This document shows, in pieces, positions 21,487 to 33,434 of a stretch of DNA of 64,000 bases; position 1 is the stretch's first letter, and every line of letters begins with the position of its first letter. This DNA comes from Gammaproteobacteria bacterium (GTDB lineage: Bacteria; Pseudomonadota; Gammaproteobacteria; SURF-13). Under the pieces are notes generated by a model. The model had not been told where the DNA came from. It worked only from the letters and a program-made list of their open reading frames with translations, and searched no databases. The DNA is taken from the NCBI GenBank assembly GCA_003599485.1, contig QZKM01000027.1, positions 1-64,000 on the forward strand, read 5' to 3'. The position numbers were made by a program, and so were the translations under genes.

Positions 21487-21764
21487 CCATTCCCGCGGCC
21501 GCCTTCCATCAGCTCAGCGGCGGCGACTTTTCCGCCTTCGTCCAGGCGCAGGCGAAACTGCCCCCAGCACGGCACGCGGCCGGCCTCGCAGCCTGAACCT
21601 TCCATTATCACTTCATCGAAGCGCACGTCGCATACCACCTCCTCGCCCCGTTGTTGCATGACGTCGAGCTTGAGGCTTTCCGGCGCGGGCCAGCCACCCT
21701 GCGTGCAGAGTTCGGCGAGGCGCGGCGTGCGCTGGAAGAATTCCGTCAATTCTGTTTTGTCCAC
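21483..21764 (-). CDS. small conserved hypothetical protein
   Basis: 93-aa ORF between argB and the DUF4124 gene; no family recognised. Confidence 0.6.
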   Translation of the reverse strand: MDKTELTEFFQRTPRLAELCTQGGWPAPESLKLDVMQQRGEEVVCDVRFDEVIMEGSGCEAGRVPCWGQFRLRLDEGGKVAAAELMEGGRGNG

Positions 21765-21769
21765 GGATA

Positions 21770-24038
<2,269 letters not shown>

Positions 24039-24057
24039 TGTCATTCTTTTTATCTTG

Positions 24058-24513
24058 TCACTGTCTTCCCGAATGCCCGAATCCGCCCGCGCCGCGTTGA
24101 GTCTCGTTGAATTCACTCACCACTTCGAACTGCGCGCGCACTATGGGGAGCAGCACCATCTGCGCGATGCGCTCGCCGATCTCGATGGTGAACGGGGCCC
24201 GGCCGCGGTTCCAGCACGAAACAAAGACTTGACCCTGATAGTCCGAATCTATCAAGCCGACCAGATTGCCGAGCACGATGCCATGCTTGTGACCCAGGCC
24301 GGAGCGCGGCAGCAGCACCGCGGCCAGCGCGTGATCGGCGATGTGAATCGCCATGCCGGTGGGAATCAACTGCGTCTCGCCCGGCGCGAGGGTGAGCGGT
24401 TTATCGAGACAGGCGCGCAAATCCAGTCCGGCGGAGCCTTCCGTGGCGTAATGCGGCAAGGGAATCTCCCTGCCCAGACGCGGGTCGAGTATCTTAAGCT
24501 GGATTTTTTGCAT
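24058..24513 (-). CDS. dut: dUTP diphosphatase
   Basis: [53 protein letters not shown]. Confidence 0.95.
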   Translation of the reverse strand: MQKIQLKILDPRLGREIPLPHYATEGSAGLDLRACLDKPLTLAPGETQLIPTGMAIHIADHALAAVLLPRSGLGHKHGIVLGNLVGLIDSDYQGQVFVSCWNRGRAPFTIEIGERIAQMVLLPIVRAQFEVVSEFNETQRGAGGFGHSGRQ

Positions 24514-25702
24514 GAAACCGTTCAGCCACGACGCTGACGAGTTCGCGCGCCAGGCGCGGCTTGGGTGCGCGCGGCAGATGTTTGCGCCCGCCTTCCCAGA
24601 ACAGTTCGATCTCATTCTCATCGCCGTCAAATCCCGTGCCGGCGCGATCCACCCGGTTGGCCGCCACCATATCCAGTTTTTTGGCGCGCCGCTTGGCCTC
24701 GGCGTTCTGCTCCAGGTTTTCCGTCTCGGCGGCGAAGCCCACGGTGAACGGCGCGCGCGCCAGGGCGCTCACGCTCTCCAGAATATCGGCATTGCGCGTG
24801 AGCGCGAGATCAAGCTTTTCCCTGCCTTTCTTCATCTTCTGTTGCGCCGGTTCCAGCGCGCGGTAGTCCGCCACCGCCGCCGCCGCGATGAAGATATCGC
24901 TCTCCCCCGCGTGCGCCAGCACCGCCTGCCGCATCTCTTCGGCGCTCACCACGTCCACGCGCGCGACGCGTTCCGGCGTGGCGAGGCTCACCGGCCCGCT
25001 CACCAGGGTGACGCGCGCGCCGGCCTCGACGGCGGCCTCGGCGATGGCGTAGCCCATCTTGCCGGAACTGCGGTTGCTGATATAACGCACCGGGTCCAGC
25101 GCCTCGCGCGTGGGACCCGCGCTCACCAGCACGCGAGCGCCGCTCAATACGTTGCTCTCAAACAGTTGCGCGGCAAGCGCGGCAATATCCAGCGGCTCCA
25201 GCATGCGCCCCGGCCCGGTTTCGCCGCAGGCCTGTGAGCCTTCGGCGGGGCCGAACAGACGTATACCGCGCGTTTCCAAAATAGATTTATTCGCCTGGGT
25301 CGCCGCGTTGAGCCACATCTGCTGGTTCATGGCGGGCGCAAGCGCGATGGGCGCGGTGGTGGCCAAACACAAGGTGCTGAGCAGATCATCGGCGCGTCCG
25401 TGCGCCAGCCTGGCCATGAAATCGGCGCTCGCCGGCGCGACCAGCACCGCATCCGCCCAGCGCGCCAGCTCGATGTGCCCCATCGCCGCTTCGGCGTTGG
25501 CGTCGAACAGTTCCAGACGCACCGCGTGGCCGGACAGGGCCTGCAAGGTAAGCGGGGTAATGAACCCGGTGGCGCCGCGCGTCATCACCACGCGCACCCC
25601 GGCGCCCGCCTCGCGCAACCGGCGCGTGAGGTCGGCGCTCTTGTAGGCGGCGATGCCGCCCGTGACGCCGAGCAGAATGCGCTTGTTGGCCAAAGATTTC
25701 AT
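24494..25702 (-). CDS. coaBC: bifunctional phosphopantothenoylcysteine decarboxylase/phosphopantothenate synthase
   Basis: [60 protein letters not shown]. Confidence 0.95.
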   Translation of the reverse strand: MKSLANKRILLGVTGGIAAYKSADLTRRLREAGAGVRVVMTRGATGFITPLTLQALSGHAVRLELFDANAEAAMGHIELARWADAVLVAPASADFMARLAHGRADDLLSTLCLATTAPIALAPAMNQQMWLNAATQANKSILETRGIRLFGPAEGSQACGETGPGRMLEPLDIAALAAQLFESNVLSGARVLVSAGPTREALDPVRYISNRSSGKMGYAIAEAAVEAGARVTLVSGPVSLATPERVARVDVVSAEEMRQAVLAHAGESDIFIAAAAVADYRALEPAQQKMKKGREKLDLALTRNADILESVSALARAPFTVGFAAETENLEQNAEAKRRAKKLDMVAANRVDRAGTGFDGDENEIELFWEGGRKHLPRAPKPRLARELVSVVAERFHAKNPA

Positions 25703-25789
25703 GGTAGGATAAATTTTACCCTAATCAAGCGCTTAACGGGGGAGCCAATTTCAGGTTCCGTCTACGGCAAGCCGCGAGGTAGAAAAATC

Positions 25790-26464
25790 ATGCCTATCAC
25801 CGACTGGCCCGCGGAGGAACGGCCGCGCGAGAAATTGCTCTCGCGCGGCCCCGCCGCGCTGTCCGATGCGGAGTTGCTCGCCATCTTCCTGCGCACCGGG
25901 ATGCGCGGCAAGAGCGCGGTGGACCTCGCGCGCGAACTGCTTACCCGCTTCGGCACGCTGCGTACTTTACTGGAGGCCGGGCGCGCAGACTTCTGCGAAT
26001 CGCCGGGCCTGGGTGACGCCAAGTACGCACAACTTCAGGCGGTGCTGGAGATGGCGCGCCGCCATTTGCTGGAGAAGCTCACGCGCGACAGTGCGCTGTC
26101 CAATGTGGAAGACACGCGCGCCTACCTCACCGCCTGCCTGCGCGCTTATCGGCACGAGGTGTTCGGATGTTTGTTTCTCGACAACCGGCACCGGGTGATC
26201 GCCTTCGAGGAGTTGTTTCGCGGCACGCTGGACGGCGCCAGCGTGCATCCGCGCGAGGTGGTGAAACGGGCGCTGGCGCACAACGCGGCGGCGCTCATCT
26301 TCGCGCACAACCACCCTTCCGGCGTATCCGAACCGAGCCGCGCCGACGAACAGATCACCCTGCGCCTGAAGGAGGCCCTGGCGCTGGTGGAGGTCCGCGT
26401 GCTGGATCACTTCATCATCGGCGATGGGCGCGCCGTATCCCTCGCCGAGCGCGGCATGCTGTAA
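25790..26464 (+). CDS. radC: DNA repair protein RadC (JAB domain)
   Basis: [53 protein letters not shown]. Confidence 0.94.
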   Translation: MPITDWPAEERPREKLLSRGPAALSDAELLAIFLRTGMRGKSAVDLARELLTRFGTLRTLLEAGRADFCESPGLGDAKYAQLQAVLEMARRHLLEKLTRDSALSNVEDTRAYLTACLRAYRHEVFGCLFLDNRHRVIAFEELFRGTLDGASVHPREVVKRALAHNAAALIFAHNHPSGVSEPSRADEQITLRLKEALALVEVRVLDHFIIGDGRAVSLAERGML

Positions 26465-26475
26465 GGCTGCACACC

Positions 26476-26504
26476 TTGTGACAGCCAGGGTTTTTTACTA
26501 TAAT
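26476..26504 (+). promoter_or_regulatory. sigma-70 promoter for rpmB-rpmG
   Basis: TTGTGA, 17-bp spacer, TATAAT (26499-26504). Confidence 0.6.
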
Positions 26505-26538
26505 GGGGGGCTAAATCACGCTTTCAGGGATTTTCGTC

Positions 26539-26775
26539 ATGTCCAGAGTATGCCAAGTAACCGGTAAGCGCCCCATGGCGGGCCATAACGTGTCGCACGC
26601 CAACAACAAGACCAAGCGCCGCTTCCTGCCCAACCTGCGCAGCCACCGTTTCTGGGTGGAGAGCGAAAAGCGCTTCGTGCGCCTGCGCGTCACCACCCGC
26701 GGCATGCGCACCATAGACAAGCTCGGCATCGAGCAGGTGCTCGCCGACATGCGCGCCCGCGGCGAGCAGGTCTAG
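26539..26775 (+). CDS. rpmB: 50S ribosomal protein L28
   Basis: [33 protein letters not shown]. Confidence 0.97.
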   Translation: MSRVCQVTGKRPMAGHNVSHANNKTKRRFLPNLRSHRFWVESEKRFVRLRVTTRGMRTIDKLGIEQVLADMRARGEQV

Positions 26776-26786
26776 GAGACTAAATC

Positions 26787-26942
26787 ATGCGTGAAAAAAT
26801 CAAGATGGTCTCCAGCGCCGACACCGGCCACTACTACACCACCATGAAGAACAAGCGCAACACGCCGGACAAGCTGGAGCGCAAGAAATTCGATCCGGTG
26901 GTGCGCAAGCACGTGATCTACAAGGAGTCCAAGATCAAGTAG
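26787..26942 (+). CDS. rpmG: 50S ribosomal protein L33 (51 aa; not in the ORF track)
   Basis: [51 protein letters not shown]. Confidence 0.96.
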   Translation: MREKIKMVSSADTGHYYTTMKNKRNTPDKLERKKFDPVVRKHVIYKESKIK

Positions 26943-27003
26943 TCCGCGTTGCACCCTCTCCCCGGCCCCCCTGGCAGGGGGAGGGGATTTGGAAATAGGT
27001 ACC

Positions 27004-27039
27004 ACAATAAAAAACCCGCCAATGGCGGGTTTTTTATTG
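27004..27039. terminator. Rho-independent terminator (bidirectional) after rpmG
   Basis: caataaaaaacccgccaatggcgggttttttattg: cccgcc/ggcggg stem flanked by A- and T-tracts. Confidence 0.88.
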
Positions 27040-27058
27040 TCCGGTGTGAAGGCCGGGG

Positions 27059-28234
27059 TCAGGCCGGTTGCAACGAATAGCCGCGCAGCCTTCCTGCGAA
27101 CTCCTGCAAGGCCTTGATGCCGCTCGCCTCGGCCTGTTTGCACCACTCCTGCAGGGCGTGCAGCAGATGCTCGTGGGTGGCGGCGGAACGCTGCCAAATC
27201 TGCTGCAGGCGCTGCTTGTATTCATACACCGTATGCAGCGCCTGGCTGTGGCTCAGGGCATGGGCCAGCGTGTGTTTCGCGTCCTCGTTCAGAAGCGACT
27301 CCTCGCGCTTGAGCAGGATGCGCGTGCGCTTGAGCATCAGGCGCTTGGCGCCCTCCGCCAGGCGCAGCTCTTCTTCATGCACGCGCTCCAGCACGTGTTC
27401 CGCGTAGTGCGCCATCACGCGCAGGCGGTGCGCCACCACGGCCTTGACCGTGTCCATATCCAGCCCCGTCTTGTGCGCCACGATGTGCGGCTCCATGGCC
27501 ACTTTCTTCACCCGCGCCAATCCCATGATTTCCATGGTGCGGATGTACAGCCAGCCGATGTCGAATTCCCACCACTTGGAGGAAAGCTTGGCCGAACTGC
27601 CGAAGGCGTGGTGGTTGTTGTGCAACTCCTCGCCGCCGATGAGTATGCCCCACGGCACGATATTCCTCGATGCGTCCGCGCACTCATAGTTGCGGTAACC
27701 CCACCAGTGGCCGATGCCGTTGATGACGCCCGCGGCGAAAAGCGGTATCCAGGCCATTTGCACCGCCCAGATGGTGAGGCCGGCCGCGCCGAACAGCACC
27801 AGATCAATAACCAGCATCAGGCGTATGCCCCATGCAGTGTAGGGCACGTAGAAATTGCGCTCCAGCCAGTCGTCCGGGGTGTTGTGGCCGTAGTTGTCCA
27901 GGGTATCCTGATTTTTCGCCTCGGCGCGGTAAAGTTCAGTACCAGTCCACAATACTTTTTTGATGCCCGCGACCTGGGGGCTGTGAGGGTCGTCCGGGGT
28001 CTCCACCTTGGCGTGATGCTTGCGGTGTATCGCCACCCACTCCTTGGTGACCATGCCCGTGGTCAGCCAGAGCCAGAAGCGGAAGAAGTGGCTGGGGATG
28101 GGATGCAGGTCCAGGCCGCGATGGGTCTGGTGACGGTGCAGATAAATGGTCACGCCGGCGATGGTGATGTGGGTAAGAATCAGCGCCGCCGCGACATAGC
28201 CCCAGAAGGAGAGATTTAATAAACCGTCAATCAT
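27059..28234 (-). CDS. acyl-CoA desaturase/fatty acid desaturase
   Basis: Histidine boxes HRHQTHRGLD, HRKHHAKVE, HNNHHAF; membrane segments. Confidence 0.9.
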   Translation of the reverse strand: MIDGLLNLSFWGYVAAALILTHITIAGVTIYLHRHQTHRGLDLHPIPSHFFRFWLWLTTGMVTKEWVAIHRKHHAKVETPDDPHSPQVAGIKKVLWTGTELYRAEAKNQDTLDNYGHNTPDDWLERNFYVPYTAWGIRLMLVIDLVLFGAAGLTIWAVQMAWIPLFAAGVINGIGHWWGYRNYECADASRNIVPWGILIGGEELHNNHHAFGSSAKLSSKWWEFDIGWLYIRTMEIMGLARVKKVAMEPHIVAHKTGLDMDTVKAVVAHRLRVMAHYAEHVLERVHEEELRLAEGAKRLMLKRTRILLKREESLLNEDAKHTLAHALSHSQALHTVYEYKQRLQQIWQRSAATHEHLLHALQEWCKQAEASGIKALQEFAGRLRGYSLQPA

Positions 28235-28440
28235 GGATACCTCACATTAATGAATATCACGTTGATATATGGCCCCTACTATAGTGGAATCAAGCCCGCC
28301 CGTCTATCAGCGGGGGCGCGAAACTTTACCCCAGCCTGTACAAAATAGTGCAAGATGCCTGCCAAATCAAGGTAATTGACCAGTTTTAGCGTATTTTTCA
28401 GCGGAATTTGTCCTTGCTGGCCTGGTCCCGCTGCCACAAC

Positions 28441-29085
28441 TCACAGAACGCCGTAACGCGCGCGGTAGGCGCGTATGGCTTCAAGATGGGGCTGCACCTC
28501 CGGCTTTTGCGCCGCATAACTCAGCAGCGTGTCGAGCTTGACGATACTCAACACCGGCATCGCGTAATTCCGCTGCACCTCCTGCACCGCGGACAAATCG
28601 CCTTTCCCACGCTCCTGCCGGTCCAGCGCGATCAATACGCCCGCGGGCTCAGCGCCCGTCTGCCGGATGATCTGCACCGACTCGGCGACCGAGGCGCCCG
28701 CGCTGATCACGTCGTCCACGATCAGCACCCGCCCCGCGAGCGGCGCGCCGACGATCACCCCGCCCTCACCGTGGCGCTTCACCTCCTTGCGGTTGAAGGC
28801 ATAAGGCGCGTCGCGCCCGTGGTGATCGGCGAGCGCGATGCCGAGCGCCGCCACCAGCGGGATGCCCTTATAGGCCGGGCCGAACAGCATGTCGTAGGCC
28901 ACGCCGGAGTCCACCAGCGCGCTGGCGTAATAGCGCCCCAGGCGGGCGAGGCTCGCGCCGCTGTTGAACAGGCCGCTGTTGAAGAAATACGGGCTCACCC
29001 GCCCTGATTTAAGCGTGAACTCGCCGAATCTGAGCACGCCGATGCGCAAAGTGAAATCAAGAAATTCGCGTTGGTAGTCTTGCAT
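28441..29085 (-). CDS. pyrE: orotate phosphoribosyltransferase
   Basis: [36 protein letters not shown] motif. Confidence 0.95.
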   Translation of the reverse strand: MQDYQREFLDFTLRIGVLRFGEFTLKSGRVSPYFFNSGLFNSGASLARLGRYYASALVDSGVAYDMLFGPAYKGIPLVAALGIALADHHGRDAPYAFNRKEVKRHGEGGVIVGAPLAGRVLIVDDVISAGASVAESVQIIRQTGAEPAGVLIALDRQERGKGDLSAVQEVQRNYAMPVLSIVKLDTLLSYAAQKPEVQPHLEAIRAYRARYGVL

Positions 29086-29096
29086 GATTGCAATTG

Positions 29097-30374
29097 TCAG
29101 ATGATCAAGGCGTGCAGTATACCCAATATGGCGCAGGCGGCGAGCACCGGAATAACGCCCGCGTTAAAACGCGCAAGCGCGAGGAAGGCGGCGATGCTCA
29201 CCAGCACCGGAAACACATCGAGGCCCGCGGCATAACCCTGCGGCCAGAACACGTTATAGGCAAAAAACAGCGCGAGATTGAGAATCACGCCCACCACGGC
29301 GGCGGTGATGGCGGAAAGCGGCGCGGTGAACTTGAGCGCGTGGCGCGTGGCCTCGACCAGCGGCGCGCCCACCAGGATGAACAGGAATGAGGGCAGGAAG
29401 GTAAACCAGGTCGCCACCAGTCCGCCCGCAAGACCCGCGAGCGCCAGGGCATCCGGGCCGAACACCTGCTTGGTCCAGGCGCCGACGAATCCCACATAGG
29501 TGACTACCATGATGAGCGGCCCCGGCGTGGTCTCGCCGAGCGCGAGGCCGTCCATCATCTGCCCAGTGCTGAGCCACTGGTAATGCTCCACCGCGCCCTG
29601 ATGCACGTACGGCAACACCGCGTAGGCCCCGCCGAAGGTGAGCAGCGCCACCTTGGTGAAAAACCAGCCCATTTGCGTGAGCGCGCCGTCCCAGCCGTAA
29701 CGGCCATAGAGCAGCGCCATCATGGCGATCCAAAGCGCCGCCCCCGCCGCGGCAAAACTCAGCGCATGCGCGAGCCTGAAACGCGCGTGTTCCGGCGGCG
29801 CCGTGTGATCGTCAATCAACGCCTGGCTGTGGCCCGCACCGGGCGCGCCATGCTGATTGGCGGAAGAAAACAGCGCGGGGCGGAATCGTCCGGCGAGATA
29901 GCCTGCGAGACCCGCGCCTGCGATGATGTAGGGAAACGGAACGTTGAACACAAAAATGGCCGCGAACGCCCCCGCGGCCACCGCCCACAGCAGGGCATTC
30001 TTGAGCGCGCGCCTGCCGATGCGATACGCGGCGAACAACACGATGGCCGTAACGGCCGGCTTGATTCCGTAAAAAATCCCCGCCACCAGCGGCACACCGC
30101 CAAATACCAGATACACCCAGGTCAGGCCGAGCAGCACGAACAGCGACGGCAGGATAAACAGCACGCCCGCCAGGATGCCGCCCCTGACGCCGTGCAGCAG
30201 CCAGCCGATATAGGTCGCAAGCTGCTGCGCCTCCGGGCCGGGCAGCATCATGCAATAATTGAGCGCGTGCAAAAAGCGCCGCTCCGAAATCCAGCGCCGC
30301 CGCTCCACCAGCTCCTCATGCATCAGGCTGATTTGCGCCACCGGCCCGCCGAAGCTGATGCAGCCGAGCTTCAA
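29097..30374 (-). CDS. chrA: chromate transporter ChrA family (true 5' end uncertain)
   Basis: [62 protein letters not shown]; family-like sequence SLKTALLYW continues upstream of the TTG at 30374 without a canonical start. Confidence 0.88.
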   Translation of the reverse strand: MKLGCISFGGPVAQISLMHEELVERRRWISERRFLHALNYCMMLPGPEAQQLATYIGWLLHGVRGGILAGVLFILPSLFVLLGLTWVYLVFGGVPLVAGIFYGIKPAVTAIVLFAAYRIGRRALKNALLWAVAAGAFAAIFVFNVPFPYIIAGAGLAGYLAGRFRPALFSSANQHGAPGAGHSQALIDDHTAPPEHARFRLAHALSFAAAGAALWIAMMALLYGRYGWDGALTQMGWFFTKVALLTFGGAYAVLPYVHQGAVEHYQWLSTGQMMDGLALGETTPGPLIMVVTYVGFVGAWTKQVFGPDALALAGLAGGLVATWFTFLPSFLFILVGAPLVEATRHALKFTAPLSAITAAVVGVILNLALFFAYNVFWPQGYAAGLDVFPVLVSIAAFLALARFNAGVIPVLAACAILGILHALII

Positions 30375-30462
30375 CCAATACAGCAGCGCTGTTTTGAGTG
30401 AAACGTGTGAAAGGGTATGCGTTGCACGAGTGGCGGTTATGGGCTGTCTCCCGAAAAATCGC

Positions 30463-30873
30463 TCAGACCCAACTGATTTTTACGGCATTCTCTATCTGTT
30501 TAAACTCCTTGTCACCCGTGACCAAGTCTGCTTTATGTTCCTTGGCCAACGCCGCGGCGAAACAATCAGCAAAGGACATACGATTATTGGCTTTGAATGT
30601 TCCAGCGACACGCGCCAACTGCCAGTCGGCGTCCACAAATTCGATGCCAAGCAGTCTCAGCCCGTCTACTGCCTTGTCCGCTTCGGTTTCGGATACCTCT
30701 CGCGCGAGGATGTACCAAACCTCTCCGGCGTTTACGACCGACATGAGCAGCGGTATGCCATGCTCATGGGCATCGCCGATCATATCTGCCACTTTCTGGC
30801 CCGAGCTTTCGTCCTCCAGATAGGCCAGCACCGCCCATGAGTCGAGGACCAGCGCCTTGGGTTTGCGTGACAC
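30463..30873 (-). CDS. vapC: type II toxin VapC (PIN domain)
   Basis: ALVLDSWAVLAYLEDESSGQKVADMI...MSFADCFAAALAKEHKADLVTGDKEFKQIE. Confidence 0.9.
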   Translation of the reverse strand: MSRKPKALVLDSWAVLAYLEDESSGQKVADMIGDAHEHGIPLLMSVVNAGEVWYILAREVSETEADKAVDGLRLLGIEFVDADWQLARVAGTFKANNRMSFADCFAAALAKEHKADLVTGDKEFKQIENAVKISWV

Positions 30874-31104
30874 TTACAATTCCTTCTCGCGCTTTTTTTC
30901 CGCCGCCAGCGCCTTGAGCAGCCCCTTGCCCTTGTATTTTCCCCGCATGCTCTGGATATACTCATGGGTAATCGGGGTGAGAACAATCTTGTGCGTCTGC
31001 TCGTCCACGTCAATCTGGATTCTTGTCCCTTCCTTCATTCCAAGCCTTCTCCGCACTTTTGACGGGATCACGATCTGCCCCTTGACGGTCAGGTAGGTTT
31101 CCAT
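30874..31104 (-). CDS. vapB: type II antitoxin, AbrB/SpoVT (VapB) family
   Basis: METYLTVKGQIVIPSKVRRRLGMKEGTRIQID; immediately upstream of vapC. Confidence 0.9.
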   Translation of the reverse strand: METYLTVKGQIVIPSKVRRRLGMKEGTRIQIDVDEQTHKIVLTPITHEYIQSMRGKYKGKGLLKALAAEKKREKEL

Positions 31105-31128
31105 GGCGACACCCTCTATTTCTGACAT

Positions 31129-31148
31129 TAATGGAATTTATACCATTA
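31129..31148. promoter_or_regulatory. putative VapB operator palindrome
   Basis: TAATGG-N8-CCATTA inverted repeat 25 bp upstream of the vapB ATG, in AT-rich DNA. Confidence 0.55.
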
Positions 31149-31264
31149 TTTAAAATGTAAGTCAACATTTATATTTCTTACTTTTTTATAAGGTGGGCAT
31201 ACTGATGGCCCGCGCATGCAGCCGGCGGGGTGCGCCGCGGCGCAATTTCAGGTAGGCTGCGCGC

Positions 31265-32041
31265 ATGCGCATCATCACCCTCAACGTCAACGGCATCCGC
31301 TCCGCGGCCAGCAAGGGGTTTTTCCCGTGGATGCTGAAGCAAAAACCCGACGTGGTCTGCCTGCAGGAGACCAAGGCGCAGGAGCATCAACTGACCGACA
31401 GCGCGCTGCGCCCGGACGGCTACCATTCCTGTTTCCACGACGCGGTGAAAAAGGGCTACAGCGGCGTGGCGCTGTACTGCAAGCATACGCCGGACAAGAT
31501 CATCATGGGACTGGGCTGGCCGGATTTCGACGCCGAGGGGCGTTATATCGAGGCGCGCTTTGGAAACCTGAGCGTGGTATCGTTGTACCTCCCTTCCGGC
31601 TCATCGGGACCGGAGCGGCAGGCGGTGAAATTTGATTTCATGGAGCGCTTGGCGCCGGTGCTGAAAAAAATGCGCCGCAGCAAACGCGAATACATCCTGT
31701 GCGGCGACTGGAACATCGCGCATAAAAACATTGATCTCAAGAACTGGCGCGGGAATCAAAAGAACTCCGGCTTTCTGCCCGAAGAGCGCGCGTGGATGGA
31801 TCAACTATTCGGCAAGCTCGGCTTCGTGGATGCGTTCCGCGTGGTGAATCAGGAGCCGGAGCAATACACCTGGTGGTCGAACCGCGGTCAGGCGTGGGCT
31901 AAAAACGTGGGCTGGCGCATTGACTATCATGTCATCACGCCGGGCCTCGCGGATAAAGTGAAATCGGCTTCGATTTATAAAGCGCAGCGCTTCTCCGATC
32001 ACGCGCCGTTGACGATGGACTATGATTATACTTTGTCGTGA
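31265..32041 (+). CDS. exodeoxyribonuclease III (second paralogue in this window)
   Basis: MRIITLNVNGIRSAASKGFFPWMLKQKPDVVCLQETKAQ; WRIDYHVITPGLA; FSDHAPL. Confidence 0.93.
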   Translation: MRIITLNVNGIRSAASKGFFPWMLKQKPDVVCLQETKAQEHQLTDSALRPDGYHSCFHDAVKKGYSGVALYCKHTPDKIIMGLGWPDFDAEGRYIEARFGNLSVVSLYLPSGSSGPERQAVKFDFMERLAPVLKKMRRSKREYILCGDWNIAHKNIDLKNWRGNQKNSGFLPEERAWMDQLFGKLGFVDAFRVVNQEPEQYTWWSNRGQAWAKNVGWRIDYHVITPGLADKVKSASIYKAQRFSDHAPLTMDYDYTLS

Positions 32042-32137
32042 TGAGTTACTTGAGAAACTGATGGGTTGCGATTAAGCTCAATCCATCCTAACACAGTACA
32101 CGGCCGCCCAAGAACAATGCAACTAAAGAATGAGGGA

Positions 32138-32166
32138 AGGGGCCGAGGGTAGCCTCGACCCCTTTT
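32138..32166. terminator. Rho-independent terminator downstream of the second ExoIII gene
   Basis: aggggccgagg-gtag-cctcgaccccttttg stem-loop with T-tract. Confidence 0.8.
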
Positions 32167-32183
32167 GTCGCAGTGCTACAGAA

Positions 32184-32357
32184 CTATTTTGCCTCGTATA
32201 CTGGTGCAGTATAAGACTGCTTAACAAGCTGAATGCCTGATTCACAGTCTTGCTTGTTGGCATATCCCTCGCCGGAATCAGCTATAGTCCTATTGTTAGC
32301 AGCCAGTAGACGCCAGCGCCAATAGCCCTGTACATCTTTATACACATAATATTTCAA
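32184..32357 (-). CDS. DUF1508/YegP-like small protein (57 aa; not in the ORF track)
   Basis: Reverse-strand reading (TTG start, AGGAG upstream): MKYYVYKDVQGYWRWRLLAANNRTIADSGEGYANKQDCESGIQLVKQSYTAPVYEAK*, matching the YegP/DUF1508 pattern. Confidence 0.82.
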   Translation of the reverse strand: MKYYVYKDVQGYWRWRLLAANNRTIADSGEGYANKQDCESGIQLVKQSYTAPVYEAK

Positions 32358-32370
32358 AAGGATTTCTCCT

Positions 32371-32598
32371 ATGAACTTTGGTTACAAAACATATCTTTTT
32401 AGCTACCACCATGACGGTGCGCAGTGGAACTTTGAAATTCCGGCCAAAGATGCAGAAGACGCGAAGACGAGATTAGCCAAGTTAGTTTACGCGAAGCTCG
32501 ATGGTGAGCTTATAGCGAAGCTTCCAGCTACAGTCGGTTTCTTCGGGTGGTTCCTTACCCTTTTAAGGAATCTCATTAAGATACGGCCTCCCGCCTAA
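32371..32598 (+). CDS. small hypothetical protein (75 aa)
   Basis: MNFGYKTYLFSYHHDGAQWNFEIPAKDAEDAKTRLAKLVYAKLDGELIAKLPAT; SD-like AAGGA upstream. Confidence 0.65.
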   Translation: MNFGYKTYLFSYHHDGAQWNFEIPAKDAEDAKTRLAKLVYAKLDGELIAKLPATVGFFGWFLTLLRNLIKIRPPA

Positions 32599-32696
32599 CA
32601 CAACATAATGTGTGCGGTTAACTAAATTATACCATATATTGTGTCAATACAGAATGACAGGGCTGCCCCCTAAATAGGAAGGCGATTTTAGCCAAC

Positions 32697-32752
32697 GTAG
32701 GATGGGTGGAGCATGCGTAGGATGGGTGAAGCGTAAGCGCAACCCATCATCA
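32697..32752 (+). repeat. REP-like element copy b (tandem gtaggatgggtg; left of RAYT)
   Basis: gtaggatgggtggagcatgcgtaggatgggtgaagcgtaagcgcaacccatcatc. Confidence 0.8.
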
Positions 32753-32767
32753 ATGCCGCAATAAGAC

Positions 32768-33298
32768 ATGACCAATTACCGACGCCACTTTGTACCCGGT
32801 GGGAGCTATTTCTTTACCGTCGCTCTGGCGGATCGCTCGGCAACGCTATTGACGGATCACATTGATGTGCTGCGAAAGGCCTTTCAACGCATTCGGAGAG
32901 AGCTGCCGTTCAACATTGAGGCCATGGTGGTGTTACCTGACCACTTGCACTGTGTTTGGACGCTGCCGCCTGAAACGGCTGACTTCTCCACCCGTTGGAA
33001 AAGGATAAAAGCAGAGTTTTCGCATGCCCTGCCCGCCGGGGAGCAGCGCTCGGCTAGCCGGATGAAAAAAGGCGAACGCGGCATCTGGCAGCGGCGGTTT
33101 TGGGAACATGCGTTACAAGATGAACTGGATTGGCAGAGGTATGTGGATTACGTCCATTACAATCCGGTAAAACACGGATATATGAAGCGGGTCGCGCAAT
33201 GGCCGTATTCGACCTTTCGCCGTTATGTGAAGCTCGGGCTTTACCCGCTGGAGTGGGGCGGTGCGGGGGCGGATGACGGTGACGAATTTGGGGAATAA
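32768..33298 (+). CDS. REP-associated tyrosine transposase (RAYT, Y1_Tnp/TnpA_REP)
   Basis: MTNYRRHFVPGGSYFFTVALADR...MVVLPDHLHCVWTLP (HxH)...WQRYVDYVHYNPVKHGYMKRVAQWPYSTFRRYV; flanked by REP-like repeats. Confidence 0.93.
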   Translation: MTNYRRHFVPGGSYFFTVALADRSATLLTDHIDVLRKAFQRIRRELPFNIEAMVVLPDHLHCVWTLPPETADFSTRWKRIKAEFSHALPAGEQRSASRMKKGERGIWQRRFWEHALQDELDWQRYVDYVHYNPVKHGYMKRVAQWPYSTFRRYVKLGLYPLEWGGAGADDGDEFGE

Positions 33299-33338
33299 TG
33301 GGTTACGCTTGCGTTCCACCCATCCTACCCGCTACGCA
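33297..33338 (-). repeat. REP-like element copy c (right of RAYT, inverted relative to copy b)
   Basis: aatgggttacgcttgcgttccacccatcctacccgctacgc, reverse complement of the copy b consensus. Confidence 0.8.
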
Positions 33339-33341
33339 GGC

Positions 33342-33382
33342 ATATAGGCTATTTTCTGATACTATCGTTGTGCCTATATAAT
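33342..33382 (+). promoter_or_regulatory. putative promoter with inverted-repeat operator upstream of the HNH cassette
   Basis: ATATAGGC (33342-33349)/GCCTATAT (33372-33379) perfect 8-bp IR; exact TATAAT at 33377-33382 overlaps the right arm. Confidence 0.5.
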
Positions 33383-33434
33383 TAGGGAAGTGGCAAAGTT
33401 GATCGTTTCGCGCCTACAAGATAAGGACCGCTTC

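Noticed and set aside
32592-32630. attC-like motif (gcctaacacaacataatgtgtgcggttaact)
   Set aside because: Spacing is far shorter than integron attC sites, the right-hand core does not fit GTTRRRY, and no integrase is present; more likely a weak hairpin
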